Positions 1-11,000 of a stretch of 58,968 nucleotides of DNA are shown here, piece after piece. Source of the DNA: an uncultured Bacteroidales bacterium (GTDB lineage: Bacteria; Bacteroidota; Bacteroidia; Bacteroidales; F082); contig CAMZAM010000015.1 of assembly GCA_947304185.1 (NCBI GenBank), positions 1 through 58,968 on the forward strand, given 5' to 3'. Within the stretch, counting starts at the first letter, position 1. Each line of letters begins with the position of its first letter. The position numbers and the translations under genes were made by a program. The notes under the pieces were generated by a model. It searched no databases and was not told the origin of the DNA. It saw only the letters and a list, made by a program, of their open reading frames with translations.

Positions 1-1
1 G

Positions 2-1018
2 ATGAGAATCAGACATTTGATGCTTATTCCTTTATCAATTTTATTGATAGGATGTAGTGATAACACGAATCAGCAGGTCTACGACCCGGTCATTCCTGTT
101 GAGATCGCCGTTGTTGACTTCGCCGACGGAACGAATTTCCGCAATTATGTGGGCTCGATTAAGAGCGAGGTGAAGGTTTCTCTGTCGTTCCATTTGGGCG
201 GCACTCTTACCGATATCTATGTCCATAACGGACAGAAAGTTAAGAAAGGCGACATCATCGCCAAGGTAGATGAAACCACGGCAAAGAGCTTGCACGACGC
301 GGCATTGGCATCGTTGAATCAAGCTGAAGACGGCTACAAACGTCTGAAAACTGTTCACGAAGAGGGCGGCATCAGCGATGTGCGCTGGGTTCAGATGGAG
401 ACTGACCTCGAGAAAGCTCGTCAGACCGAGATCTCGACACGTAAGAATCTCGAAGACTGCACCATCTACGCGCCTCAAGACGGAATCATCAGCATGGAGG
501 ATCACGTGGTAGGTCAGATGATGCGTCCTTCGGAGACGTTTTGCAATCTCATCGATATGAATAAATTCATCGTAGAATTCACCGTTCCTGAAAAAGAGGT
601 GGGGATGATAAATATTGGTGATAAAGCTTGGGCTGAGATCAGCGCTCTCAACATCAATGATGAAGAAGTCGTCATCTCCGACAAGGCCATTGTTTCTAAT
701 CCGTTCGGACACACCTATACCGTGAAGGCAAAGATCGACCTTAACGGAAAAGAAGCGCTGCCAGGCATGGTAGCTAAGGTCCGCATCAACTCGGCAGCTT
801 TGTCGGGCATTGTCATACCAGCATCATGTGTGCAGACCGTTGCCGACGGACTGGCAGTGTGGACAGTGAAAAACGGCAAGTCGCACCGTAGCATCATCGA
901 GGTGAGCGACTTCGTGAAGAACGGCGTGCTCGTGCAGAAAGGCCTCGAAAATGGCGACACCATCGTTACGGTAGGCTATCAGAAATTGTACAACGGAGCT
1001 AAAGTCTCTTTTAAATAA
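2..1018 (+). CDS. RND efflux periplasmic adaptor (membrane fusion protein), lipoprotein
   Basis: This is an adaptor of the HlyD/AcrA type that bridges an inner-membrane RND pump to an outer-membrane channel. The 338-residue protein starts with a lipoprotein signal (hydrophobic stretch ending LLIGC at residues 14-18), which supports the ATG at base 2 even though upstream sequence is missing. A biotinyl-lipoyl-like half follows (VHNGQKVKKGDIIAKVD, about 74-90), then an alpha-helical hairpin (about 95-150), the second lipoyl half (YAPQDGIISM), and a beta-barrel and membrane-proximal region. It lies 25 bases before the pump gene and is clearly co-transcribed with it. Substrate cannot be told from sequence. 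The family is certain; whether other genes precede it is unknown. Confidence 0.93.
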   Translation: MRIRHLMLIPLSILLIGCSDNTNQQVYDPVIPVEIAVVDFADGTNFRNYVGSIKSEVKVSLSFHLGGTLTDIYVHNGQKVKKGDIIAKVDETTAKSLHDAALASLNQAEDGYKRLKTVHEEGGISDVRWVQMETDLEKARQTEISTRKNLEDCTIYAPQDGIISMEDHVVGQMMRPSETFCNLIDMNKFIVEFTVPEKEVGMINIGDKAWAEISALNINDEEVVISDKAIVSNPFGHTYTVKAKIDLNGKEALPGMVAKVRINSAALSGIVIPASCVQTVADGLAVWTVKNGKSHRSIIEVSDFVKNGVLVQKGLENGDTIVTVGYQKLYNGAKVSFK

Positions 1019-1043
1019 TTGATAATCAGTAAATTAGAGATTT

Positions 1044-4000
1044 ATGGCTCAAAAAAGAAATATTGTAGAAGCTGCGATGAGGAACCACACCTTGGTGTTC
1101 TTCTTCGTGTCGGTCATCGTGATCTTCGGCTTCTTCGCTCTTCCTCGTCTGAAGAAGAACGAGTTCCCTGATGTGACGATCCGTACCGGCGTGGTGGCTG
1201 TTGTTTATCCCGGCGCCACTGCCGACGAGATAGAGCAGAGGGTGGCCGGCGTCACTGAGCAGTATCTGTTCACATTCAGCGATGTGGACAAGACCAAGAC
1301 GTATTCGTATTCGAAGGACGGGATGCTCGTCATCATCGTCAACCTCAACAACGACTGTAAAGATGCCAAGATGACGTGGTCGCGTATCCGTCAGGGCTTG
1401 GTGCTGTTCCGTCAGACAGATCTGCCGAAAGGCGTCATCGCCACGGCTGTTATCGACGACTTCGGCAATGCCTCGTCGTTGTTGCTTGCCATCGAGAGTG
1501 ACCAGCGTTCGTCGCGCGAACTGCGTGAGTTTGCTGATAAACTCTCGGAGAAGCTGCGTACCATCCCGACCATGGGTAACATCAAGATTGTGGGTGAGCA
1601 GAAGGAAGAGATTGCCGTTTACATGGATCCTGCGCGCATGACGCAATATGCTGTTTCTCCGGCTATGGTGACAGCAGAACTCGCTGCACACAGTCTCCGT
1701 ACCGTGTCTGGTGTAGTCGAAAACACTGACGGTCAAGCACTTATACACGTTGACGTACCTATCGACGACCTGTATCAGCTTTATGAACTTGTCGTTTTCT
1801 CTGATCCTGTCACGGGTCAGACGGTGAAGCTGCGTGACGTGGCACGTCTCGAACGTCGCTATCAGGAATCATCACAGTATATTCAGTATTCCGACAGTCT
1901 CGTCGACAACAACCGCTGTCTGATCTTCTCCATGGAGATGCGTCCGGGCTATAACGTGGTGGCTTTCGGCGAAGAGGTGAACAAGAAGATCGACGCTTTC
2001 TTGAAGACAGCTCCGCCAGACATCAAGGTGCATCGTATCACCGACCAGCCTGTCGTTGTAAACAAGTCGGTGATGTCGTTCCTGAGAGACCTCATTGAGG
2101 CTATCATCATCGTTATCCTGGTAATGCTCATGCTGTTCCCGTTGAGGACCGCATTGGTGTCGTCGACATCGGTGCCGGTGTGTATCGCGGCAGCTTGGGC
2201 TATCATGCTGCTCTTGGGAATGGAACTTAACACCGTTACTTTAGCGGCTCTCATCGTTGTCTTGGGTATGATCGTTGACGACTCTGTCGTTGTCATCGAC
2301 GGATATTCCGACATGCTCAGCGAGGGACACTCGCGATGGTATTCTGCGGCCGTCTCCACCAAGACGCTCATGACGTCGATGCTCATCGCCACATGTTCTA
2401 TCTCATGTATGTTCTTCCCGATGCTGCCGTTGATGGATGGTACTAACATGGGTGACTTCATCAAGTTGTTCCCATGGGCTATATTCATCACTCTGGCGTG
2501 CAGCTTCTTCTATGCCATCTGGGTCATCCCATTCATGTCGGCGAGGATGATAGCACCGCCAAACCCTAACAAACGATCGCGTTTTGAGAAGATTCAGGCG
2601 AAGTTCTTCGACATTCTTCAAAACGGATATAAGAAACTCCTTAACCTTTGTTTCCGCCATAAATGGACCACAGTGTTCGTGGCGCTGGCATCGGTGGTCA
2701 TCGGAGGTTTGATCTTCACTAAAATCAACATCCAGATGCTGCCTAAGGCCGAGCGTGACAGCTTCGCAGTGGAGATACATCTCGCATACGGCAGCTCGAT
2801 AGAGGAGACGGCCGCCGTTGCTGATTCTCTGACGAAGATTTTGAAAGCCGACAGCCGTGTAGAATCGGTGACAGCATTCCTCGGAATGGCATCGCCGCGT
2901 TTCCACATGACATACGCTCCAGAGCCGACGCCGACTAATGCCTACGCGCAATTTATCGTGATTACTAAATCGGATGAAGCCACGAAGGAGATGATGAACG
3001 AATACTCGCAGAAGTTTGAGAATATCTTCCCGATAGCGCAGATTCGTTTCAAACAGATGGACTATCAGATTGTGAACGCGCCTGTTGAATATTACATCTC
3101 GGGTGACGACTACGACCAGCTTAGCATCGTGGCCGATTCCATCAAGTCGTTTATGAAACGAAGTCCGAACCTGTTCTATGTGCATTCCGATTTTGATGAG
3201 ACCGAAGAAGTTATCGAAGTTGAACTTGATATGGAAGAGGCCTGCCGTCTCGGCGTGACACAGTCGATGCTGTCGGTATATCTGGCAAGCTCATTGTCGG
3301 GAAGCAACATCGTGTCGTTATGGGAGGGCGGTTATAACCTTCATACAACAGTATATACCGAAGGTGTCCATCATATTGATTATGAAGGACTTGGCGATAT
3401 GTTGATTCCTACATCGCATCCAGGTCAGTGGGTGCCACTTCGTCAGGTGGCGAAGCTTGTGCCGCAGTTTAAGCACAACAACCTGCCACACCGTAACGGT
3501 ATCAAATGTATCACCGTGGCTGCCGACGTCATTCCGGGAGCCGGACAGCTCAAAGAGTTCACGAATATCGACAAATACATCGCTACACTTGATATCTCTG
3601 ATGATATCCTCATCGAAAAAGGCGGCTCGATGGCTGTCACAGTGGAGACGATGCCGTCACTCATACAGTCGATTATGGCTGCTATCGTGGTGATGTTCAT
3701 AGTGCTGATTTTCCATTATAAGAAAATTGGTATTTCTATGTTATCTCTCTCAGTATCAGTGCTTTGTATCTTCGGCTCGACTCTCGGCTTGTGGATGTTC
3801 GGACTCGATATGTCGGTTACTGCGATCTTGGGCGTCATCTCGCTCATCGGTATCATCGTGCGTAATGCCATCATCATGTACGACTATGCCGCTGAGTTAC
3901 GCCTTAAGGAGAAGATTCCTGTGCATCAGGCGGCTTACGAAGCCGGCTTGCGCCGTATGAGACCAATCTTCTTAACTTCAGCAACGACAGCTCTCGGCGT

Positions 4001-4241
4001 CATCCCGATGATTCTCGCGAAGACGTTACTGTGGGAGCCTATGGGCGTGGTGATATGCTTTGGCACAATCCTCACGTTCCCGTTAGTGGTGACGGTGCTT
4101 CCGGTGGCATACTGCCTGGCATTCGACGCTGGCGAGAGTGATAAGAAATTCTGGCAAAGGCTCAACCTCAGATTCTTGAAAAATCTTGATAAACGTGATC
4201 GTCGTCACGAGAAATGGAATAAAGAACATAATAATGAATAA
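1044..4241 (+). CDS. RND family efflux pump permease (AcrB-like)
   Basis: Proton-driven inner-membrane pump of the AcrB/MexB class, 1065 residues, the usual length. There is an N-terminal transmembrane helix (about 15-32), a first large periplasmic loop, a helix bundle at about 345-500, a second periplasmic loop, and a final bundle at about 870-1020. The paired aspartates of the proton relay are seen in the helix reading VVLGMIVDDSVVVIDGY (about 405-421). The late motif RRMRPIFLTSATTALGVIPM is typical of the family. The gene sits between its adaptor and its outer-membrane channel, so the locus encodes a full tripartite pump. The drug, bile-salt or metabolite substrate is not predictable. The stop overlaps an in-frame candidate start of the next gene. 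Confidence 0.95.
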   Translation: MAQKRNIVEAAMRNHTLVFFFVSVIVIFGFFALPRLKKNEFPDVTIRTGVVAVVYPGATADEIEQRVAGVTEQYLFTFSDVDKTKTYSYSKDGMLVIIVNLNNDCKDAKMTWSRIRQGLVLFRQTDLPKGVIATAVIDDFGNASSLLLAIESDQRSSRELREFADKLSEKLRTIPTMGNIKIVGEQKEEIAVYMDPARMTQYAVSPAMVTAELAAHSLRTVSGVVENTDGQALIHVDVPIDDLYQLYELVVFSDPVTGQTVKLRDVARLERRYQESSQYIQYSDSLVDNNRCLIFSMEMRPGYNVVAFGEEVNKKIDAFLKTAPPDIKVHRITDQPVVVNKSVMSFLRDLIEAIIIVILVMLMLFPLRTALVSSTSVPVCIAAAWAIMLLLGMELNTVTLAALIVVLGMIVDDSVVVIDGYSDMLSEGHSRWYSAAVSTKTLMTSMLIATCSISCMFFPMLPLMDGTNMGDFIKLFPWAIFITLACSFFYAIWVIPFMSARMIAPPNPNKRSRFEKIQAKFFDILQNGYKKLLNLCFRHKWTTVFVALASVVIGGLIFTKINIQMLPKAERDSFAVEIHLAYGSSIEETAAVADSLTKILKADSRVESVTAFLGMASPRFHMTYAPEPTPTNAYAQFIVITKSDEATKEMMNEYSQKFENIFPIAQIRFKQMDYQIVNAPVEYYISGDDYDQLSIVADSIKSFMKRSPNLFYVHSDFDETEEVIEVELDMEEACRLGVTQSMLSVYLASSLSGSNIVSLWEGGYNLHTTVYTEGVHHIDYEGLGDMLIPTSHPGQWVPLRQVAKLVPQFKHNNLPHRNGIKCITVAADVIPGAGQLKEFTNIDKYIATLDISDDILIEKGGSMAVTVETMPSLIQSIMAAIVVMFIVLIFHYKKIGISMLSLSVSVLCIFGSTLGLWMFGLDMSVTAILGVISLIGIIVRNAIIMYDYAAELRLKEKIPVHQAAYEAGLRRMRPIFLTSATTALGVIPMILAKTLLWEPMGVVICFGTILTFPLVVTVLPVAYCLAFDAGESDKKFWQRLNLRFLKNLDKRDRRHEKWNKEHNNE

Positions 4242-4245
4242 TGCT

Positions 4246-5574
4246 ATGAAAAGATATATTTTGATATTAGTTTTGGCATTTCTGACGTTAGGCCTGACGG
4301 CGCAAAACGCTGATGTTCTTACACTTGACTCGTGTTTTGCCCTTGCGAGAGCCAATAATGCACAGTTTAAGACCAATCAGATTGAGATTGAGAAGGCTCA
4401 GGAGGTGAAAAAACAGGTGTTTACCAAATATTTCCCTCAGGTAAGTCTCAATTATATTGCTTATTATGCTAAAAATCCAATCATAGAATATGGCGTCGAC
4501 GACATTCATGACGAATTCGGCCTTATCTTGAAGACCATCATTGAGTTTTTGAATGATGCCGGTCTGGATATCCCTGAAAAGATTGAGCTGATGAAAAAAG
4601 GTCACAGCGTCAGTGCTATGGCAGTGCAGCCAATCTTTGTCGGTGGACGTATCGTCAATGGTAACAAACTCGCTAAACTGGGAGTGGAGGCAGCTGAATT
4701 AAAGGCCGAGGTGTCGGAGCGAGACATTATGGAAAACATCGAGTCGTCGTATTATCTAGTGGTCGGACTGAAGTCGAAAGTGGCTACTATCGAGTCGGCA
4801 TTGACGTTAATCGACTCGTTGGAACACAGCGTCGACGTGGCGCTGAAGGCCGGTTTGGTTACCAAGAACGACAAGCTTCGTGTTGATCTCGAGAAGAATA
4901 AATACGAGGCAATGCAGCTTCAGCTTAACAACGGCATAGTGCTGGCTTCGCAGCTTCTCTGCCAGGAAATCGGTATCGAATATCCTGAAGAAGGTCTGAA
5001 TCTTGATGAGAATCCTGAGGATGGCGACAATATTACTGAAAACGACAATTATGAGCGTCCGGAGGTGAGGTTGCTTCAGCTTCAAATCGATGCGGAGAAC
5101 TACAACAAGAAACTCACGAGAGGTGAGGCCTTGCCTGAGGTTGCAGTAGGAGCGATGTTATCGTATGGCAATTTGATCAAGGATTATAAAGGCAATGCCT
5201 TTGTATTCGCTAAAGTGTCGGTTCCAGTGACACAATGGTGGGAGACGTCGCATAAGATCAAGGAGCATAACTTCAAGATTGAAGAATACGAGCTTCAGCA
5301 GCAAGACCTGATGCAGAAGATGTCGCTGCAGGAGAAACAGGCATATAACCAGATGATTGAGGCTGAGGCTCTGCTTCAGTCGGATCAGGCGGCCTTGGAT
5401 ATGGCTCAGGAAAACTATCGTGTAGCCGAGCTGAACTATCGTGCTGGAATGACCACCATTACCGACGTTCTGGAGGCCAACGCGCTGCTTCTGCAGGCAC
5501 AAAATGCCATTACCGACAGGCAGATCACATACGTCTCAGCCCGTCGCAGATATCACGATTTGACTGGAAAATAA
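4246..5574 (+). CDS. TolC-like outer membrane efflux protein
   Basis: Outer-membrane channel of the tripartite pump, 442 residues from the chosen start. I chose the ATG at 4246 because it begins a clean signal peptide (MKRYILILVLAFLTLGLTAQ). The ATG at 4234 (MNNAMKRY) is an alternative that overlaps the pump stop by 8 bases. Long amphipathic helices, such as the stretches around AQVKKQ, QLQIDAENYNKKLTRGEALPEV and the C-terminal EALLQSDQAALDMAQENYRVAEL, are the usual paired TolC helical hairpins. The end region NYRAGMTTITDVLEANALL is a hallmark of the OEP family. It ends 6 bases before the convergent dgt stop. Confidence 0.92.
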   Translation: MKRYILILVLAFLTLGLTAQNADVLTLDSCFALARANNAQFKTNQIEIEKAQEVKKQVFTKYFPQVSLNYIAYYAKNPIIEYGVDDIHDEFGLILKTIIEFLNDAGLDIPEKIELMKKGHSVSAMAVQPIFVGGRIVNGNKLAKLGVEAAELKAEVSERDIMENIESSYYLVVGLKSKVATIESALTLIDSLEHSVDVALKAGLVTKNDKLRVDLEKNKYEAMQLQLNNGIVLASQLLCQEIGIEYPEEGLNLDENPEDGDNITENDNYERPEVRLLQLQIDAENYNKKLTRGEALPEVAVGAMLSYGNLIKDYKGNAFVFAKVSVPVTQWWETSHKIKEHNFKIEEYELQQQDLMQKMSLQEKQAYNQMIEAEALLQSDQAALDMAQENYRVAELNYRAGMTTITDVLEANALLLQAQNAITDRQITYVSARRRYHDLTGK

Positions 5575-5580
5575 AGAGAT

Positions 5581-6903
5581 TTACTCGATTCCTCTCAGAT
5601 CTTTATACAACTGCACCGCATAAAGGTCGGTCATGTTGGAAATGTAGTCAAGGACGACTTGGATTTTCGAATACAAGTCGTCTTTTTCTGTTTTAAACTG
5701 ATCAGGGATAATCGACATCAGGCGCTTGTGGTAGCCGCTGTCGGGCTCCAGCACTGCGTCGATGAACTCTTTCATCAGGCTGCCGATGATATTATAGCCT
5801 CTGACTTCAATCTTAACTACCGATGGATGCTTGTAAATGTTTGGCACTGAGAAGCTTCTGCAGCCTTCGAGTGCGTCTTGCTCGAGCTTCGGCAGATGTG
5901 CGATGAGACTGTTTTTGAACGTTCCAGCCATGATGTCGTCGTAGTTCTCGATGAACACCTTCGACACGCAGTCGACGAGCTTGTTGATGACCGTGGCGCG
6001 TAGGAAAGCCATGCGTTCATTGGCGTCGGTGACGGTCTTGAAGATATGCTCGCGACGCTCGAAGAACCAAGCTTCTTCTGGTCTTTCCTCGCTGAAGAAG
6101 GCCGTGAAATGCTTGTCGATGTCGGCAGTCTGGATGATGCCGCGTTTATGTGCGTCTTCCATATCGAGGATGAGATAGCATATGTCGTCGGCGGCCTCCA
6201 TCATGTAAGAAAGCGGGTGACGTGCATATATCGGCTTGGTGCTGTCGAGACGAGGAATGCCGCAGCCTTCCATCACTTTCTCGAAATGCTCTATTTCACT
6301 GTTGAAGACGTTATATTTCTTACGGTTACCTTTGTCGAATGAAGGGTAAGGATATTTTATCAAGGTGGCAAGTGAGGCGTAGGTGAGTGACAGGCCTCCT
6401 TCGCGACGGCCTGCAAACTGATGTGTGAGCTGGCGGAAGGCGTTGGCGTTGCCTTCGAAAGAAATGAGGTCAGACCATTGATACTCAGGGATTTGGCTCT
6501 GAAGTTTCTTGCCTTCGCCATATTTGAAATAGCTACTCATCGTCTCCTCGCCGGAATGACCGAAAGGAGGGTTGCCGAGGTCGTGAGCCAGACATGCTGT
6601 CGACACTATGGTGTCGATGTCGTAGATCACCTCATGAAAGTCGGGACCGTATTTCTCGATGAGGAATTTCGACACCTTACGTGCTATGGAACGTCCGACG
6701 CTGGCCACTTCGAGGCTGTGTGTCAGTCGGTTATGCACGAGTTTGGCACCAGGCAGCGCGAACACCTGTGTCTTGTTTTGCAGTCGGTGGAAGATGTTGG
6801 AGAAGATTATACGGTCATAATCTCTCTGAAACTCGTTTCTGATGTCGGCGACGCTCTGTGCGCGAGCCTCACGTTTTGCTGATAATAACGATTCCCAATT
6901 CAT
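5581..6903 (-). CDS. dgt: deoxyguanosinetriphosphate triphosphohydrolase (dGTPase)
   Basis: HD-domain dNTP triphosphohydrolase that removes tripolyphosphate from dGTP or related dNTPs, helping set nucleotide pools. The 440-residue protein begins MNWESLLSAKR and shows NRLTHSLEVASVGRSIA (about 62-78, first metal histidine), CLAHDLGNPPFGHSGEE (about 109-125, the HD pair) and AADDICYLILDMEDAH (about 237-252, final aspartate), which complete the HD metal site. Length and motif spacing match the Dgt family. It lies downstream of tsaD on the same strand, separated only by a palindromic repeat. Substrate specificity within the family (dGTP versus other dNTPs) cannot be read from sequence. Confidence 0.93.
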   Translation of the reverse strand: MNWESLLSAKREARAQSVADIRNEFQRDYDRIIFSNIFHRLQNKTQVFALPGAKLVHNRLTHSLEVASVGRSIARKVSKFLIEKYGPDFHEVIYDIDTIVSTACLAHDLGNPPFGHSGEETMSSYFKYGEGKKLQSQIPEYQWSDLISFEGNANAFRQLTHQFAGRREGGLSLTYASLATLIKYPYPSFDKGNRKKYNVFNSEIEHFEKVMEGCGIPRLDSTKPIYARHPLSYMMEAADDICYLILDMEDAHKRGIIQTADIDKHFTAFFSEERPEEAWFFERREHIFKTVTDANERMAFLRATVINKLVDCVSKVFIENYDDIMAGTFKNSLIAHLPKLEQDALEGCRSFSVPNIYKHPSVVKIEVRGYNIIGSLMKEFIDAVLEPDSGYHKRLMSIIPDQFKTEKDDLYSKIQVVLDYISNMTDLYAVQLYKDLRGIE

Positions 6904-6922
6904 TGTTTATGTTATTTGTTTT

Positions 6923-7012
6923 CGTCATTTCGAGCGAAACGAAGTGGAGTCGAGAAATCTCATTCAATTGTTGGAGATTTCTCCGTTCCGCTACGCTCCA
7001 GTCGAAATGACG
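6923..7012. repeat. Palindromic GTCATTTCGA repeat, copy A
   Basis: This 90-bp imperfect inverted repeat has outer arms cGTCATTTCGAgC and gTCGAAATGACg, and inner arms GAGAAATCT and AGATTTCTC around a short AT-rich loop. It fills the gap between dgt and tsaD and runs into tsaD: the last four residues before GA* (VIST) and the stop codon are encoded by the repeat. Three related copies are at 23575-23679, 41326-41415 and 46339-46426. Confidence 0.9.
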
Positions 7013-8022
7013 GTACGTGCGTATGGAGTCATATCTTGACTTCCGAATTCTTTTCTTAAATACTTTAAATATCCTGCGACTCCTATCATCGCGGCGTTAT
7101 CGGTGCTGAATTTAAATTTCGGGATAAACACATCCCAATGGTACTTCCGGCCGGCGGCGATGAGAGCATCCTGTAGACCGGTGTTCGCGGACACGCCGCC
7201 GGCAATGGCGACTTGCCTGATTCCCGTGTCTTTCGCTGCCTTGATGAGCTTCTTCATCAGCGTGTCGATAATGTCTTTCTGAATAGAAGCACAGAGGTCG
7301 GCTTTGTTTTCCTCGATGAAGTTCTCGTTTTCCTTGAGCTTGTCGCGCAAGAAATACAAGAAACTCGTCTTCAACCCGCTGAAGCTGTAGTCGTAGCCCG
7401 GAATATGCGGCTTGGCGAACTGGAAAGCGTCGGGGTTACCTTCTTTTGCTAACTTATTGATTATAGGGCCTCCAGGATAGCCGAGCCCCATGATTTTGGC
7501 CGTCTTGTCGAAAGCCTCGCCGGCAGCGTCGTCGATGGTCTTACCCATGATCTCTAGGTCGAAATAGTCGTTGACCTTCATGATTTGGGTGTGTCCGCCC
7601 GACACTGTGAGGCAGAGAAACGGAAATTGCGGGACTGGCGTTGGATTGTCGGGTTCCTGGGCGAAAAGTGCCAACACATGACCGTTGGTGTGATTTATTT
7701 CAATCATCGGGATGTCCATGGCGAGCGCGAAAGCCTTTGAAAATGAAGTACCTACGAGCAACGAACCTAATAATCCGGGTCCACGTGTAAAAGCTATTGC
7801 GCGTATTTGATTTTTTTGTATATTTGCTTGCTTAATTGCGGCCTCAACAACAGGAATGATGTTTTGCTGGTGGGCACGCGACGCGAGCTCGGGTATGACA
7901 CCCCCGTATTGACGGTGAACCTCTTGATTAGCAATGACATTCGACAAGACTGTCGTGCCTCGGAGTACTGCCGCGGAAGTGTCGTCACACGATGATTCGA
8001 TGGCTAAAATGTATTCGTCCAT
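6991..8022 (-). CDS. tsaD: tRNA N6-threonylcarbamoyladenosine synthase subunit TsaD
   Basis: Kae1/Qri7/TsaD ATPase-fold enzyme that transfers threonylcarbamoyl to A37 of ANN-decoding tRNAs, together with TsaB and TsaE. The start at 8022 (MDEYILAIESSCDDTSAAVL) matches the family N-terminus; an in-frame extension to 8067 would cross the promoter. Motifs: SSCDDTS near the N-terminus, the metal-binding INHTNGH (about 105-111), CLTVSGGHTQ, GEAFDKTAK, GGVSAN and FSTDNAAMIG. The 343 residues are normal. The C-terminus is odd: after the usual PYAR it reads VISTGA and stops, because the stop is supplied by palindromic repeat copy A. It is divergent from the TamB-like gene with only 12 bases between starts. 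Confidence 0.95.
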   Translation of the reverse strand: MDEYILAIESSCDDTSAAVLRGTTVLSNVIANQEVHRQYGGVIPELASRAHQQNIIPVVEAAIKQANIQKNQIRAIAFTRGPGLLGSLLVGTSFSKAFALAMDIPMIEINHTNGHVLALFAQEPDNPTPVPQFPFLCLTVSGGHTQIMKVNDYFDLEIMGKTIDDAAGEAFDKTAKIMGLGYPGGPIINKLAKEGNPDAFQFAKPHIPGYDYSFSGLKTSFLYFLRDKLKENENFIEENKADLCASIQKDIIDTLMKKLIKAAKDTGIRQVAIAGGVSANTGLQDALIAAGRKYHWDVFIPKFKFSTDNAAMIGVAGYLKYLRKEFGSQDMTPYARTVISTGA

Positions 8023-8034
8023 AGCAATATAAGA

Positions 8035-11000
8035 ATGCGCAAAGGTACAAAAAAGAATATTATACACGGCATTTTAATTATCTTTGTGATAATTTTTGCT
8101 CTCGTGGCCAGCATGGTGGCAGCCTTCCGTGACGTCACCGTGCAGAGTATGATTGCGCGTTCAGTGGCAGGAGAACTGGCGAAAAAACTCGACACCGACG
8201 TAAAGATACGCACCTTCTACATCACCGATAAACTCACGGTCCGCATGGAAGATGTGGTGTTTGACGACCTCGACGGATATCCGATGTTCCAGATCGGTCA
8301 GCTCGACGCCAAGTTGCATCCTACGATGAAGACTGACGAGATAAGAATTAAAGAGGTCTATCTTAAAGATGTGCTCGGCCGCATCGTGACATATGAAGGC
8401 TATGACATGATGAACCTCAAGGAAATCATGGCTCAGCTGGGCATCAAGAATAACAATGATAGCAGCGAGGAGACAGTGTCCCATATCTATATCGATAAGC
8501 TGATACTCGACAACGGACATGTCATATACTGGAACCAAAACAAGCATCATCCCGAGAAAAAAAGCATGGATTATGCGCATCTCGACATTGACAGCATCTT
8601 CGCCGAGATCACTAATCTCGAGGTGTTTAGCGACACGGTCATGGGCAACGTGCAATACCTAAAAGGTAAGGACCGCTGCGGTCTGGTGCTTGAAAACGGT
8701 CGCGGTAACGTGCTTTTCTGCGAGAAGAGCCTTACCGTCGACAGCCTCATCCTCGAGACAGGCGAATCGTATGCCGACATCGACCTTCGTTTCGACTATG
8801 ACAACTCACGAGCATACTATCAATTCATTGATTCTGTGTATATTACAGGCGATATCCGTCAATCGACGATACTGCTCAGCGACCTCAGATATTTCTCGTG
8901 GATACTCGATAGGATGCCCGATAAGTTCGTGTTCACAGGCCGTTTCGATGGCACTGTCAGTGACTTCACCGTAAGTGATTTCTTGGCTGAATTCGGTAAC
9001 GAATCGTTGCTCGACGCCGACGTAACATTCAAGGGACTGCCCGATTTCTTTGAGTCTTACATGGATGTCAACGTCAGAAGGATGTATTCGTCGTATGAAG
9101 ATACCAAAGACTTCGCCATCCCGACGAGCAGCGTCACAGTCCCGATTCCGGAGATGCTTGCCGGAATAGGCAAATATTCGATAAACGGCGACTTCAACGG
9201 ATACGCGCGTAACTTCAAGACACAGTTCGACTTCATCTCGGAGATGGGCGACATCAATGCCAATGTGTTTCTCAGGACCGATGAAGATCCGATGTATACG
9301 TTCGATATCACAGGAAAAACTATAAAACTCGACAATATCATCGGTACCGACGACGGCTCGGAAACAACCTTCCAATTCGTGATGAATGGCGAAGGCCTGA
9401 CCAAAGAAGAGACGGATTTTGAAGCGGATTTATATCTTAACACATTGGTAATCAATGGAAATGAGTTTGACGATGTTAACATCCATGGTGATTTCAACAA
9501 TCAGAAGTTTAAGTTCAATACCGATATTGACCATCCATATCTCGACATGGTTCTGAATTCGTCGATAGACCTGAACGGCGAGATGCCATTTTATGTCGTC
9601 AACGCAAAAATCGATAAGGCAGACCTTGTAAACCTGCATCTCCTTGATGATGAGCCAGTTATGCGTCTGTCGACGAATGTCAACGCAGGATTCCGCGGCA
9701 ACGACATCGACAATATATGCGGCGCTCTCACCATCAAAGATACCAAGTATTTCAATGGGGAAGAGTACGAGATGAAGAACTTCGCGGCTAACATCAGCGA
9801 GATCAGCGGCATCAAAGATGTCACCATCGACTGCGATTTCTTCGACTTCTACGGCTATGGCATAGTGAACGCCAAGACCTTAGTTAACTCGTTGAAAACC
9901 ACCGCAAAACGTTATGTCGACATGCCGGAATGGTTTGCCGATACTGAGCCTGACACGAAAGACCAGATGTTCTCGTTTAACATCAATTTATACGACACAC
10001 GACAGCTTTCAAGACTCTTTGTGCCGTCGCTATACGTCAAAAACGGGACAACAATCAACCTGAATTACAACAATATCTATACAAGCCACAGCTCAACTGT
10101 GATGTCGCCTGAGATTTGGTTCAACGGCATACATTTTACTGATCTTTTCATACAAAACACTGCCTCATACGACGAACTGACGACGCATCTGTCGTTTAAG
10201 GATATCATACTACGTGACAGCACCGAAAGGAATCCCGACCAGATAAAACTTGAAGATTTCAAGATTTTGGCAAAATGCGCTGATAATAAGATAACAGCTG
10301 ATTTATATTGGGATGACGATGAGCCGGAAGACGCCAACAAGGCTCATATCAAGTCGGTGTTTACTCCTCATGAGAGCTCGGGTGGCGAGCTAAATCTCAG
10401 CTCCGACCTGATACGTATCAATGATACGATGTGGTATCTCAACCCGACATGTAACATCGATTTCAACGAAGAAAGCACTGATTTTAAGAATCTTACGTTG
10501 TACACAAAGACACAACGCATCGCCATCCACGGCGAGTTCCCGCGTCAGGAAAGCGACACCCTGATGGCTGAATTCAACAATTTCGATATCTCGGATCTCG
10601 ATTTCATCACTGCAGGACAAAACATCAACTTCGATGGAACTCTCAACGGATTTGTCAGCGTCTCAGGCTTGATGGATGAAATGTCGTTCTCATCGAACGT
10701 CGACCTCAAGGAATGTTACATCAACGGACAGGAGGTCGGCGACGTGACCGCTTATGCCAACTGGTATGAGCCTAACGAGTCGGTGATGCTCAATATGGAG
10801 GTTTACAACCGCATGTTCGACCAGAATGGCAATAAGTCGGTGGGTGTCTTCGGCTTCTATTATCCTCGACAGAAGACCGAGAATCTGAAACTCGACATGT
10901 TTTTCAATGGCTTCAAGCTTGAGACAGTGTCGCCGTTTGTGAGCAGCGTGGTGACGAGGATGGGAGGACTGGCCAGCGGAAGTCTGAAGGTGAGAGGCTC

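Noticed and set aside
41..712. Long minus-strand open frame opposite the RND adaptor gene
   Set aside because: It lies fully antisense to a well-conserved gene, has no recognisable domain and is explained by codon bias in the real gene.
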